A stretch of 55,001 nucleotides of DNA from Heterotrichella gracilis (Eukaryota > Sar > Xanthophyceae > Tribonematales > Xanthonemataceae), in contig JAULBX010025276.1 in assembly GCA_032358255.1 (NCBI GenBank), positions 1 to 55,001 on the forward strand, read 5' to 3'. Position numbers and translations under genes: made by a program. Numbering within the stretch: the first letter of the stretch is position 1; each line of letters starts with the position of its first letter. The notes under the pieces were generated by a model that made no database searches, was not told where the DNA came from, and saw only the letters and a list, made by a program, of their open reading frames with translations. Below are positions 1-10,861 of the stretch, one piece after another.

Positions 1-514
1 CGCCGCATGTGCAAGACTGACTGCTAATCTGGCTATTTTGCTGGAATGCATGTAACTAACTAACTAACTAACATGCATTCCAGTGATACAGCCAGGTTAG
101 CAGTTAAATAGCAGTTTTAGTCTTGTCATGATGGGGGAAAAGCTGCGCATCGCGCGCCAACTGTATAACCTACAGGGGGCGGAAACGCTCGAGGTGCGCC
201 ACCTCGTCGTGCTATGCATGTTACGCATCTTATGCATATATGTTGGATCATATGCTGGATCTGGATAAGTGATAACCTGGTGATCGGTGATCGTTTATCC
301 AGATCCGGAAACCCTGAATTGCTGTGTATACTGATGCTTGCATTACGCGGTTTTGTCTCCGTCGGTGGAGTGATTCAGCATAAGCATTGCAAAGTCAAAT
401 CTGTGTGACGCAAGGCATATGTGCCCGCTCTAGATACTGCTGCATGCTGAAATGCATGCAACTCACGTTTGATAACATTAACAATGCAACTAATGCTTGC
501 ATTCCTGTTCCCAG
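1..514. other. Intronic sequence upstream of first visible DPE2 exon
   Basis: No convincing exon is visible here. The stretch is probably an intron of the DPE2 gene, because the first recognisable exon opens at an AG acceptor in mid-protein. It contains a fold-back element near its left end and a 12-bp-arm hairpin at 257-268 and 295-306 (arm GGATCTGGATAA). Confidence 0.6.
27..108. repeat. Fold-back (MITE-like) element with TAAC-repeat loop
   Basis: The left half reads ACTGCTAATCTGGCT and then CTGGAATGCATGT. After a short run of TAAC repeats, the right half returns ACATGCATTCCAG and then AGCCAGGTTAGCAGT. These are imperfect inverted arms of roughly 35 bp. Related but decayed sequences, recognisable by TGGCT followed by GGNATGCATG and CTAACTAAC, occur near 13117-13152, 14746-14850, 20430-20480 and 37980-38110. 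This suggests a dispersed small non-autonomous family. No flanking target-site duplication was identified. Confidence 0.6.
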
Positions 515-3500
515 AGCGAGGAGTTTGCTGAGTTCTTTGCCTCCAGCAAGGAGTGGTTGCAGCCCTACGCGTGCTTCTGCTTCCTGAGGGACCTCTTTGG
601 GACTGCGGAGCACTGGCAGTGGGGCACATTCTCCACGTTCACACCACAGGTTTGTAGTCTCATGTCTTGTTATCTGCTGTTTCAATTTATGCACATGGTA
701 TGAGTTGCGTATGGCCAGTACACATATGGCAGTATTTGTCATTATCTGCCTAAACTGATCTTGCTTTTAATCGAAAGAAAGCCGTGACCAAAGTAAAGAA
801 GAGAAATATTTCACCCAGTCTCCTTTGCCAACAATAGCTTGGCATTTCTTCATGGTGAGCCCATTGCCCCGTTTCTGAATATATTACAAGATTACAAGAG
901 TACAAGATTATTTTTGACACCCACAGAAGCTAATAAGATGTAGTCTTTCAATAAATGATAATTGATTGGCATTAATAATTGCTATAATGACTAGTTAAGT
1001 ACGTAAAAGTAATTCACCTTTGCCAATGCAGATTGTGGAGCGGTTGTGCAGCCCGGAGCGGGAATTCACCGACAGCATTCGCTTCATGTACGACCTGCAC
1101 TGCCCCAAGTTCATAAAATAAAGTATTTATTTGGTCAGGCCTTTCTACACATAAACTACAGAAAAAAACATACTACCTGATTCCGCATGTGCAACTTTAC
1201 TTTCCTATTATTCAGCGCATTGCCACCATTTGCCGCTGCAGATTGTGGAGCGGCTGTGCAGCCCGGAGCGGGAATTTGCCGACAGCATTCGCTTCATGTA
1301 CTACCTGCAGTACCACCTCCACTGCCAGCTGCTGGACGTGTCATGCTATGCGCAGTCCATGCGGGTGGCGCTCAAGGGGGACCTGCCTATAGGTGAGTGC
1401 ACAGGCATGCAACCCCCGGTAAAGATGCCCACTTGTTGCCCTCAAAAAATGCCTTGAATACAATGCTATGGGAAAATGCCCTGGATAGAATGCCCGCGGA
1501 AAGAATGTCAATAATCAAACTAAGCTTGTCCTAAATTTGAGAATAAAATAGTGCATGAGATTGAACAACAATATAAGTGGCGTGCAGGCGTGAGCAAGTG
1601 GACACCTGGATGGACCCCACCCATAATCCCCCAAGGAAGAAAGAAAAAAAAATAGCAGAAAAGAGTAATTTTGCCCTCATTATAAGTTCAAAGCAAATGC
1701 AATAACCGTTGTGATTTGTTTTGATGGTGTGCAGGCGTGAGCAAGTGCAGCGTGGACACCTGGATGAACCCCACCCCTGTTCCCAAGGACAAAAACAGTG
1801 AAGACAGTAAACCTGCCTTGTATTTACTAAATCAAATGGAACTTAACTATTGAAAACCACCATTAATTTGCGTGCAGGCGTGAGCAAGTGCAGCGTGGAC
1901 ACCTGGATGAACCCCACCCTGTTCAGAATGAACGTCTCCACGGGGGCACCCCCAGACTGCTTCGATCCCAAGGGGCAGAACTGGGGATTCCCAACCTACG
2001 ACTGGGAAGAAATGGCCAAGGATGGCTACCAGTGGTGGCAGCGCAGGTTGCAGGCCATGGGACAGTAAGTTAATAGGCAAATCAGGGTTTTTGGTGCACA
2101 TACCTTAGAAGCCCTAAACGCATCGCCTGCGCATGTACTGCCACCGCGTACCGGATCGACCACATCCTAAACCCTAAGCCCTAAACTGCACTGCCTGCCC
2201 AGGTACTTCCACGCGTACCGGATCGACCACATCCTGGGATTCTTCAGGATCTGGGAAATCCCCGGAAATTGCACCACCGGCCTCCTGGGGCGCTTCCGTC
2301 CCTCCAACCCCATCTGGCACCAAGAACTGGAGCACAGGGGCCTGTGGGATATAGACAGGTACAAAACCCTAAACCCTATATTGTGAACCCTAATTATCAA
2401 ACCCTAAAACCCTATGTGATTGCCCTTCCAACCCCATCTGGCACCAAGAACTGGAACACAGGGGCCTGTGGGACATAGACAGGTACGAAACCCTTAACCC
2501 TATATCATAAACCCTAATCTGTAAACCCTAAGACCCTAAACCCCTATGTGGTTTGGCTTCCGCCCCTCCAACCCCACCAGGTGCTCATACACAGGAGCCT
2601 GTGGGACATAGACAGGTACAAAACCCTAAATTGTAAAGCCTGAATGTGTGCCACGGGCATTTTTATACGTATATTGCAACTAGATCAAAGATGTCAAGCG
2701 GGAGTGTGCTTACGCCAGGTTGCGTTTTTGCAATAACTGAGCCTAAATTTCTATTTTTTGTCAAACAGGCTTTGTGAGCCTTGGATCACGTGGCACATAC
2801 TTGAGGATGTCTTTGGGGACATGGCGTCTGAGGTGGCATCCCGGTATCTCGTCGAGTACAAGCCCCAGCACTACAGGCTGCGGCCGCAGTATGCAAGGTG
2901 GGTGCGCAGTGTTATGCGATATTTCTCTGAAACTCAAAGAAATGTGTAATGTGCCTACCCAACTGGGGATCCCTGGCACCGGGACCTTGCTGTTGACAAA
3001 GTTTACAGGCAGTGGCGGGCCAGAAATGGGTAGGGTTGCATAAGCAAGGCCGGCCGCTAAATTTGGCTGTATCCCTTACCTCAATTGCGTCAAAATGAGT
3101 CAGGAAACTGACCAGTTTGCAGCAAGCACAACATTGCAATTTACTAATCAACATTTGCAGCGAGGGACAAGATTGCCGCCATACAGCCCCGCAATTTGCA
3201 GCAAGGAGAAGATTGCATGTTATCTTTTCAATATATGTTTTGTGACTAACTAACTGATTGACATATCCAGTGAGGCCATCCAACCCCGCAGCAACCCCCC
3301 GGGCTGGCTGGTGTCTGATCTAATATATCTACAGCAAGGACAATATGCATGTAACTATCTTGAATTTCTCGTCTCTTTACTTTGGTAACGAACATACTAC
3401 GTAAAATTTGCAGTGAGGACAAGATCGCCGCCATCCAACCCCGCAGCAACTCCCCAGGCTGGCTGGTGTCGGAGGTGGAAACCACGCGCAAGGGTCTGCT

Positions 3501-6340
3501 GCAGCTTGTACACAACGTGGCGCTGCTCAGAGACCCAGAGGACGCAGATCGGTTCTACCCGGTATGGAAAAAATGGGTATTATGATCAGGAGTGCCCCAT
3601 CAGTCAAAGCATGCCGACCATGCGCATATATGTGTACAGAGTGTGGGTCAAGCTTCCATGTTTCGCACCATTGCCAAATGGCGTTGGCGGTGCAAGGGCT
3701 GTTGGCGCTTGTCCACACTGTCACCTTGCTGAGGGACCCAGACGTGCACCACCACCACCATTTCGCCCTGTGCCAAAGTAGCGCATGTGCATGAACGGGG
3801 CGGGCTGCGCCCGCCGCGCAGCCCGCCGTGGGCCGCCACTGGGGCAGTGCTGCCATGCGCATCACCACATGACACGGCCCATGCATTTACACCTGTGTGT
3901 GTGCGTGCGCAGCGGTTTTCCCTGACCGAGAGCCGCAGCTTCCGGGAGCTTGAGCCTGACTGGCGTGATGCCCTGTCCACCCTGCATGACGAGTACTACT
4001 TCAAGCGACAGGACACCCTCTGGGCGGCGCACGCGCTCAAGGTGGGTAAAGCACTCTTGGATAATCAAGGGGAAAAGGATATGCCCTTTTCTTGCTGGCA
4101 ATCCCCACACAAATAGAGAAATCATCCTTTGCTTCTGCATTGTGCTTGCACCTTCCTGGTTGCCGCTGTCCAAGAATATTTAGAATATTTATGAAGGTTG
4201 ACCAAAGGAAAGTTGTATAGTTTCCATTTCATTTTTACCCTTGCATTCACTTCCAGTCTTTCTCCCTGCAGGTCCTGCCTGCGCTGATGGGGGCGTCAGA
4301 CATGCTTGTGTGCGGGGAGGACCTGGGCATGATCCCTGCCTGCGTACACCCAGTCATGGAGCAGCTGGGGCTCATAGGTAGGGGATACGGTTTGGGGTTT
4401 AGGGTTTAGGGTTTAGGGGAGGGCCTGGATATCATCCCTGCGTGTGCGCACCCAGTCATGGAGCAGCTGGGGCTCATAGGTAGGGGCTAGGGTTTAGGGT
4501 TTAGGGTTTAGGGGAGGGCCTGGGTATGATGCCTGCTTGTGCACCCGGCCATGGAGCAGCTGGGGCTCATAGGTAGGGGCTAGGGTTACAAATTAGGGTT
4601 CAGGGTTTAGTGTAGGTGATGTACTGCCTACCTCCTTGCTGCAGCACGTGAGCTACACCCAGGAGACTATCATGTGATGATGGCATTGAAGCTAAGAGCG
4701 ACAGTGGCGGAAGGCATGCGTATCCGCAAATTTGCTTTGAGAGAATTCTTGCCATGGAAGCACCTGGGGCCTGAGGGGGTCACTTTCTTCCGCGCAGGCC
4801 TGAGGATCCAGCGCATGCCCTCCGAGGCCAACGCAGAGTTTGGCGACTGCTCCAAGTACCCTTACAAGGTGGTTGCCTCCCCCTCGTGCCACGACACCAC
4901 AACCACGCGCGCCTGGTGGGAGGAGGACCAGGCAAGGAGGGAGCGGTACTACTACAGCGTGCTCAAGGTAAAATTATCAGACTCTGAACCCTAAACCCTA
5001 AACCTGTTGTAGGGTTTAGGGTACAGGGATTGCCCTGCCGCAACCTTTTGCCATTGTCGTGCTGATCCAAAACCCTAATCCCCTAATGTACCATGTTTTG
5101 CTCCAGGGCATGGGCAACGCGCCCGCGCGGTGCACCCCCGAGGTCATGCGCGCCATCATCCAGCAGCACCTGGAATCTCCCGCCATGTGGGCCATCTTCC
5201 CCCTGCAGGATATCATGGGACTGTCATCGCAGTACACCACCCGCCCCGCAAAGGAGGAGACCATCAACGACCCAACTAACAACAGGCACTACTGGTACGG
5301 CCATGCTCCAGGAAATATAAAAAATATGCCGAGCTCGTAACAATCCCCATCCCCGTGGCTTTGGGTGCGCCTTGTGCCATGCATGCATATATAGACCTGC
5401 TGGCTGTGTAGTTAGCCGCCCCTAGATAGATGCGCGCCGGCCCAAACTGCCAACAAATTTACGATGTATACTTTTTCAGAATTCCCTACATAGCTGATAT
5501 CCCCAACTGCACCAGGCAAAACATGGACCTGCCCTGCGCCTCATCTTGTTTATGCAGGAAGTATCAACTCAGATACTTCAAACTAATTTATTGTTGTTTG
5601 CAGGAAGTACCGCATGCACGTGCGCTTGGAGGACCTGACAGCCGACCTGCACCTCCTGGCAGACCTACAAGACCTGCTGATAGGTAGGGTTTTGGGGTGT
5701 AGGACCTAGGGTTTAGGGCGTGCACGTGCGCATGGAGGACCTGACAGCCGACCTGCACCTACTGGCAGACCTACAAGACCTGCTGATAGGTGGGGTGAAG
5801 GGTTCAGGGCCTAGGGTTCAGGGTTTGCATATATGTGGTGGACCTCGCAGCTCGCCTGTTGGATCTCAGCTACGTAGGGCTTGAGGTTAAGGGTGTAGGG
5901 TGTAGGTTGTGCGTGGACGACTTCTCAGCTCAGCTGCTGGACCTGCCGCCAGGGATGGGGGTCCATGGCATTGGCTGCATTCATGTTGGTGGCGGAGCAG
6001 TGCTTGCGACAGGCACCTTAAGTTTTGCTGTGCAAGTGCTGTGTGAACAAAAAGTATTTTGTGGCCAATGCAAAGCTTACAAGTGCAAAGTGGCTGCGCG
6101 GCCGTTTAGGGTCAAGTGCATTCACTTTTGCTGGGATGCTGAAAGCAGCAGGGATGGGCCGGGTCACGTAATCGGTACCATCGCTTGGGAGGGGGATAGA
6201 TGGGCATGTGGGTGCATGTCCACCCCGTGTAAAAACTTTTGCCGCTGTCCTGAGACATCATTGTGTGCTCGCTTGCAGGTGCGGGCCGGTGCAAGTTGTC
6301 GGAGCTACCGGTACACTACACGCAGCCCATCGGGGAGTAA
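515..6340 (+). CDS. DPE2: 4-alpha-glucanotransferase DPE2 (GH77), 3' part of gene, 12 exons
   Basis: This encodes the C-terminal 546 residues of a cytosolic disproportionating enzyme, which in plants transfers glucose from starch-derived maltose to a glucan acceptor. Exons: 515-649, 1242-1392, 1878-2064, 2203-2358, 2769-2897, 3414-3561, 3913-4041, 4272-4377, 4798-4967, 5107-5294, 5604-5683 and 6279-6340. They sum to 1641 nt and splice in one open frame to TAA. GH77 landmarks are all present: RIDHILGFFRIWEIP (nucleophile Asp), GEDLGMIP (acid/base Glu) and SPSCHDTTTTRAWW (third acidic residue). The segments DLPIGVSKCSVDTW, TGAPPDCFD, NWGFPTYDWEEM and MWAIFPLQD are typical of the DPE2 subfamily rather than DPE1. 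The N-terminal starch-binding domains expected for the family lie left of the window. The last exon is only 62 nt, and a TGTAA, the usual green-algal polyadenylation signal, follows at 6356-6360. Decayed partial exon copies fill several introns. Confidence 0.93.
1032..1105 (+). pseudogene. Echo of DPE2 exon 2 (5' part), upstream of the real exon
   Basis: The sequence repeats the start of the exon at 1242 almost exactly, including the CAG acceptor (ATTGTGGAGCGG, GACAGCATTCGCTTCATGTA). It then diverges after the codons for YDLHCPK and meets a stop (AAATAA). It cannot replace the true exon because the second half and the donor are missing. Confidence 0.85.
1588..1788 (+). pseudogene. Two echoes of DPE2 exon 3 (5' part)
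   Basis: Both copies begin with GTGCAG and GCGTGAGCAAGTG, like the true exon at 1878. The first (1588-1622) has lost several bases. The second (1735-1788) matches through the codons for VSKCSVDTWMNPT and then decays. The true exon is the third, complete unit. Confidence 0.85.
2126..2168 (+). pseudogene. Echo of DPE2 exon 4 (5' part)
   Basis: It matches the beginning of the exon at 2203 (CGCGTACCGGATCGACCAC, the codons around the nucleophile motif YRIDH) and then breaks into CCTAAACCCTAAG telomere-like sequence. It lies directly upstream of the real exon. Confidence 0.8.
2424..2616 (+). pseudogene. Two echoes of DPE2 exon 4 (3' part) with donor sites
   Basis: Copies at about 2424-2478 and 2560-2616 repeat the exon end (CCAACCCCATCTGGCACC, GGGCCTGTGGGA, ATAGACAG) and its GTAC donor. 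CCCTAAA-type repeats follow each donor. A tandem duplication with one break inside the exon and one in the intron would give this pattern. Confidence 0.85.
3156..3318 (+). pseudogene. Echoes of DPE2 exon 6 (5' part)
   Basis: Decayed copies of the opening of the exon at 3414 (AGTGAGGACAAGATCGCC, encoding SEDKIAAIQPRSN) occur at about 3156-3200 and 3264-3318. The second retains CCATCCAACCCCGCAGCAAC and GGCTGGCTGGTGTC. Both lie upstream of the intact exon. Confidence 0.75.
3672..3752 (+). pseudogene. Echo of DPE2 exon 6 (3' part)
   Basis: This is a diverged copy of the end of exon 6 (compare GCTGTTGGCGCTTGTCCAC and TGAGGGACCCAGACG with the exon's GCTGCAGCTTGTACAC and CAGAGACCCAGAGGACG). It lies downstream of the exon, within the next intron. 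Confidence 0.6.
4378..4572 (+). repeat. Tandem echoes of DPE2 exon 8 end with TTTAGGG blocks
   Basis: After the true exon end at 4377, two further copies of the exon's last ~60 bp end at 4479 and 4572. Each is followed by the same GTAGGGG donor and by runs of TTTAGGG. Spacings are 102 and 93 bp. Only the first unit contains the catalytic GEDLG codons intact, since the later ones read GEGLD or GEGLG-like sequence. Confidence 0.88.
5719..5789 (+). pseudogene. Echo of DPE2 exon 11 (3' part) with donor
   Basis: A near-perfect copy of most of the exon at 5604-5683 (GTGCGCATGGAGGACCTGAC through CTGCTGATAG and a GTGGGG donor). It lacks the acceptor and first codons. Two weaker, more decayed copies may follow near 5836-5950. 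Confidence 0.85.
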
Positions 6341-7442
6341 CGGCTGCAGGCAAGCTGTAATGGGACGATCAGCAGCAGATGAGCAGTCATTCCTCCCCGG
6401 TCGCCAGTGGGGTGAGCAGCCATTACTCTCTTTTTGGCAATAGGATGAGCAGCCATTACTGCCCGATCGGCAGTGCGATGAGCAGCCATTACTGCCCGAT
6501 CGGGGATTAATGGCTGCAGGCAAGCTGAAGTGGGATGGGCAGCTGCGGGGAAAGTTGGACTGAGCCAGTGCACCTCACGTGAAGTGCACTTTGGTGGTGT
6601 GGGGGGTGGATATGGCTCGCATGGGCAGGGGAACGGTGCAGGGGTTGAGGTGGGGATGGAGAGTGGTTGGGGGTGGTAGGGCATTTGCCTGTGGGTTCTG
6701 CAGGTCTGCTGCTGCGGCGCGGCCTGGAGTGCCAGCAAGGCAGGGTTGGGGTTTGCCTGAACCCTACATTGGAGGTTTATACTATTTTATGTGTTCATTA
6801 CTGTTTAGGCTGTGGAGCTTCAGCAAGACAGGGCCCGTGTGGGAGTGCTGCAGCTGTGACTGGTGGGTATTATTCTCAGCCATATTGTATTGTTGTAATA
6901 GGTGGGGGCTTTTATCTAGAACTAGTAGGATGACTTTCCTCATTGAGGCTGGGAAGGAGGTGGCATGTGGCAATACCAGGCGCCGGAATAGTACCCGCCT
7001 GGTGCGCAAGGTAGCAGGTCAAGTTGTGAAGTGAATTGCACCAAGCTGGGCTTCCCTTTCATTAGGCGGGGTGTCCTGCGCAGATGCGCTGTGCAAAGGT
7101 GTAATGACATGCAAGCCTGCCTGTGCGCACGAGCAGTTCTCCCAGGAAGGTTCATTCTTTGGGCCCCAGTGGGCATACGCCCCACTTCAAACCCTAAATG
7201 TTTTTCTGTTTCCACAAAATATATTCGAATATATTTTGTGCCATCAGTGATGGGGTTTGTACTTGGACAAGAAGTGGACGCCGAGACGCGTAATGTTCAC
7301 TTGTATGACACTGCTGTCATATGACGATGCTTTGACTCGTTCACTGTTGCAAGATACAGCATAGCACAGCCCAACATGCATGCATGCACGCAAAAAAAAC
7401 GGTTTGACGACCCTCCTGCAACCAATAGCAGCAGCTTACCAG
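6341..7442. other. DPE2-ALG10 intergenic region
   Basis: No gene was recognised. The left half (about 6345-6540) holds short tandem copies of GATGAGCAGCCATTACT and a second copy of the DPE2 terminal sequence ending in GGCTGCAGGCAAGCTG. These look like duplications of the DPE2 3' end. The right half includes an AT-rich perfect palindrome at 7213-7240. Open frames here show no family resemblance. Confidence 0.7.
7213..7240. repeat. Perfect 28-bp AT-rich palindrome
   Basis: The half-site CACAAAATATATTC is followed directly by its exact reverse complement, with no spacer. It lies about 200 bp upstream of the ALG10 start codon. Its role is unknown: it could extrude as a cruciform, bind a dimeric protein, or be a remnant of a fold-back element. 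Confidence 0.9.
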
Positions 7443-9793
7443 ATGGAGCTGCGGCACACACATCACGTTGTGCCATGGCTTTGCGTGGTTGCCATCGGCA
7501 TCACCCATCTGGTGAACGTTGTTGTACCAGAGGCTTACATGGTAACTGTTGTCCCGGTCCCAGCTCACCCAACAAGGCTCTACTCCACTACAAGTGTGAA
7601 CATGTTGCTTGGAGCTGCAGGATGAACCCTTCCACGTTGGCCAAACCCAGCAGTACTGCCGTGGGCACTTTTTGGAGTGGGACTCGAAGATCACAACCTT
7701 CCCTGGGCTATACATATTTGGGACCGCATACGCTGCCGTCCTATCCCTTTTCAAGCATGGAACAAGAGAGTTTGAAGTGGTACAGTCTTGTCAACTTCCT
7801 GTACCTTTGTAGAATCTCCAGCCCCCCACATGGCGCATACATGGTTGCTGGGTGCATCCACATCATGCTCCTCAGGCTGCTTAAGTTTGAGTGTAAGCGC
7901 TCCCTGCAGGTCTCAAGTTTGTGCTCCACAGCCGTTCTAAGGACCATCAACTTGTTCTTTTCTGTCGCCTGCTACTTCCTCTTCTATTCCTTGTTGCACA
8001 CGCTCCACCCCTCGGTGGTGCGTTCAGAGGCAGCGACTCAGGTAGGCGAAACCCTGCGCTGGCCAGTGGCTCAGCAGCGTGGGCCCCTCCCACTGCTTCG
8101 GGGCCTCATGTATTTGCAACCATGTGTTGCAAATGACTGCACCTTGGCACTGTGTGAGGTACATGGCAGTCAACACACGTTAAACCCACCTGCCAGTGGC
8201 CGAGCTGCAACGCTTGTAGATCACTTGTATACATTCCCAGGCGATATTCTTGAACTACAACTGCAGGCCCTGGTTCTCTCCTTGTTTCCACTGCACTTCT
8301 TCTACACGTTCCTGTACTACACTGACGTTGGGAGCCTGGCCTTCGTCCTACTCGCATACCAAGTAAGTGTTCTATACCAGTGCTTTTTGCATACCAAGTA
8401 AGTCAGAAGTGCGACAATTGAGCTTCACAGTATAACAGAATAATGATAAGCCCACCGCTCCGGATGAGCTTTGGGTTACGACGCACGCAACCAATATGCC
8501 AACACTCCATTGAACTTTGGGTTCTGACCATTGAACTTTGGGTTTTGACACCACTCAACAGTTGTATTGACACACCCTTGCTGCAGCTATGCTTGTGGCG
8601 CACATACAGAGCGGCCAGTGTAGCAGCCGCACTGGCTGTCCTGTTCCGGCAGACCAATGCAGTCTGGGTGTGCCTGGCACTGGCGGTGGGTGCGATTAGG
8701 GTGTAGGGTTTATATTAGGTGTGCCTGGCGCTAGCGGGGGACTCTGTTGCCTGCCTTGAAATAGCTATTTCAGCAAAGCAAGGGAGGAAACAATGTGACT
8801 GGTTCTTTCGTGTTTGCAGGTGTCTATTCTGCAGGAATGCTTTCCCGTCAAAACCCGTTTTGCAAAGCTGCCTCTACACCAGCAGGTGGTTGCGGCGCTG
8901 CGTCGAGCTTGGGTGGTGAGCCTGGACATATTTTAATCATTTATTCTGTGTTATCTATCATTTATTACTTCTTATCAGTTATCTATTATCTATTATCTTA
9001 CTGTATGTCTACCTACCCAATGGATTTCATTCATATCCTTGTACCCCTGCCCATCCTTTCTGACCATTCACCTCCGTTGCTGCAGCTGAGGTGGCAGTTG
9101 CTGTCCAAGCTGTGGGGATTAGCCCTGGTCCCATGCGCTTTTGCAGCTTTTGTGGTGGCCAACAAGGGAGTGGTGGTGGGCGACCGGTCCGCGCATCAGC
9201 CCGTGAAGCATCTCATGCAGCTCCCCTACTTCCTGCTCTTTGCTGTGGGGACGATGCCGGGGATCTTCCTGCATCCCGACCTGCTGAGGAAGTTTGCGGC
9301 AGCTCTCAAGGGTTGGGCGAAGCGCCCTGTTGCCTTTGCCGCAGGCTTGGCGCTGGCGACCACCGCACTGTTGTGGTGTATACATAGGTTTTCCCTGGTG
9401 CACCCATACATGCTTGCAGACAATCGGCACTACGTGTTTTACATCTGGAGGCACGTGCTCCAGAGGCAGTGGTGGGTGCGCTATGCCCTGGCGCCTGCAT
9501 ACATGTACAGCGCCTGGGCGGTACTCCACAGCCTGCTGGAGACGCAAACAAAGCTATGGGTTTTGTGCTTTTTGGTGTGCACGGTAGCCACACTCCTTCC
9601 GGCTTGGTTGGTGGAATTTAGATATTTTACAGTCCCGGGGATGGTGCTGGCGCTGCACGTGAAACCGCTGAAAAAGGGGCAGCAGGCGGTGCTGTTTGGC
9701 ATGTATGCTGCTGTGAACGCATTCACGCTGTACATGTTTGTGTTCAGGCCGTATCGGTGGGTGGATGGCAGCACAGCACGCTTCATTTGGTAG
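7443..9793 (+). CDS. ALG10: Dol-P-Glc:Glc2Man9GlcNAc2-PP-Dol alpha-1,2-glucosyltransferase ALG10
   Basis: This is a complete gene for the ER enzyme that adds the last glucose to the dolichol-linked oligosaccharide before N-glycosylation. Exons: 7443-7541, 7621-7779, 7910-8041, 8267-8362, 8587-8685, 8820-8915 and 9086-9793. They encode 462 residues, against about 470 in the human enzyme. Family signatures appear in order: YMDEPFHVGQTQQYC at the first lumenal loop, WDSKITTFPGLY, YFLFYSLL, FYTFLYYTDVGS, FRQTN, VGDRSAHQ, LADNRHYVFYIWRHV, EFRYF, and the C-terminal FRPYRW with final RFIW. Many hydrophobic segments fit a multi-spanning GT59 protein. The ATG at 7443 was chosen because it leads into a hydrophobic stretch just before YMDEPFH; an in-frame ATG at 7380 would add 21 residues. 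All six introns interrupt between codons (phase 0). Confidence 0.95.
8363..8402 (+). repeat. Short echo of ALG10 exon 4 donor region
   Basis: The exon end and donor (GCATACCAAGTAAGT) recur about 35 bp downstream at 8390-8404. This gives two nearly identical 5' splice sites in tandem. Only the first keeps the frame with the following exon. Confidence 0.7.
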
Positions 9794-10861
9794 CGGGATA
9801 GTGGCCTCTTCCTAGGGGGAAATTGAAGGGCGGTGACATTGTTGACATTGTTGACAGTGTCACAGATGACTCATAGAGTATAATACTCAAATTGAATTTC
9901 AACTGAGGTGAGCAGCCAGGTCTTTTCTTAGGGACCAGACCGAGCTCCTGGTGGCCCACCAGCGTCATAGTTTCACATCCAATTTTGGTCCGATTTGATG
10001 CTTTTCCCCTACCAACTTTAACCTCAAAGTTTGTAGGAGGGAGTAGTTTGATGAATAAACGTCATTACCAGGCATTTGAGCCACATTGGTGGCCAATCCT
10101 TCAAGCTGCTGCAGCGGGTTGTGTTCTCACTGAGGCTGGGGCCAGCAGCAGGCAGCTGAGACTCCCGGATGCTCTTTACTAGAGGGACCCGCTAAATTAA
10201 ATGGTGACTAGGTGACATCACTGGGCCATCTCAGGCTGGCAGTAAAATTGTCACCTTCCAATGTCACAGTGATTTGCCATCAAATTTGGCAATAAGACAT
10301 GAGGTGACGTCACCCAGTGCCTTAGAGCAACTGACATGGCAGACAGTCAATGGTTGCGTGACAAATTGAGATGTTACAAGGATTTGATTGGCCAAGGCCC
10401 ACATCACTCAACACCCCAATCCTAATCAGCAGGAACATGTACAGTGAAGCTTGTAAAGCACTGCCACATTAAAAATCCAGGCGCACAATAGAACAAGTCC
10501 CGATAAAATTGACCCCACAGACCAGACCTGGCCATATGCGCAATGCATTTGTTGCTGCACTGTTGCACTGCTTGGAGACAAGATTAGTGTAGCACACACC
10601 ATGATAAAAGGGCAAGAAGGCACAGCAACGAGCTGTCCAGCGCACTCATGATAACACCTGCCCCTGCCAACCTAACCACCAGGCCTTCTAAACCCTCAAA
10701 CACTCTCCGCCACACGCCGCATCCCGCGCCCCCCTCTCCAAACTGACCAACCCTTCCATATGAAACACGCCAATCGTCCTCCATGCCCCCAATCCCCTTC
10801 CCCACCTCCATCCAGGTCCCCTACCACACCCCGCACACCCCCAAAACCCTAGCTAGGGTCC
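9794..10861. other. Convergent intergenic region between ALG10 and eIF3B
   Basis: ALG10 (+) and eIF3B (-) end towards each other here, so both 3' UTRs should lie in this stretch. TGTAA-type signals are present at 10451 (+) and as TTACA near 10373 (-), but I cannot assign them firmly. Nothing else coding was recognised. Confidence 0.6.
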
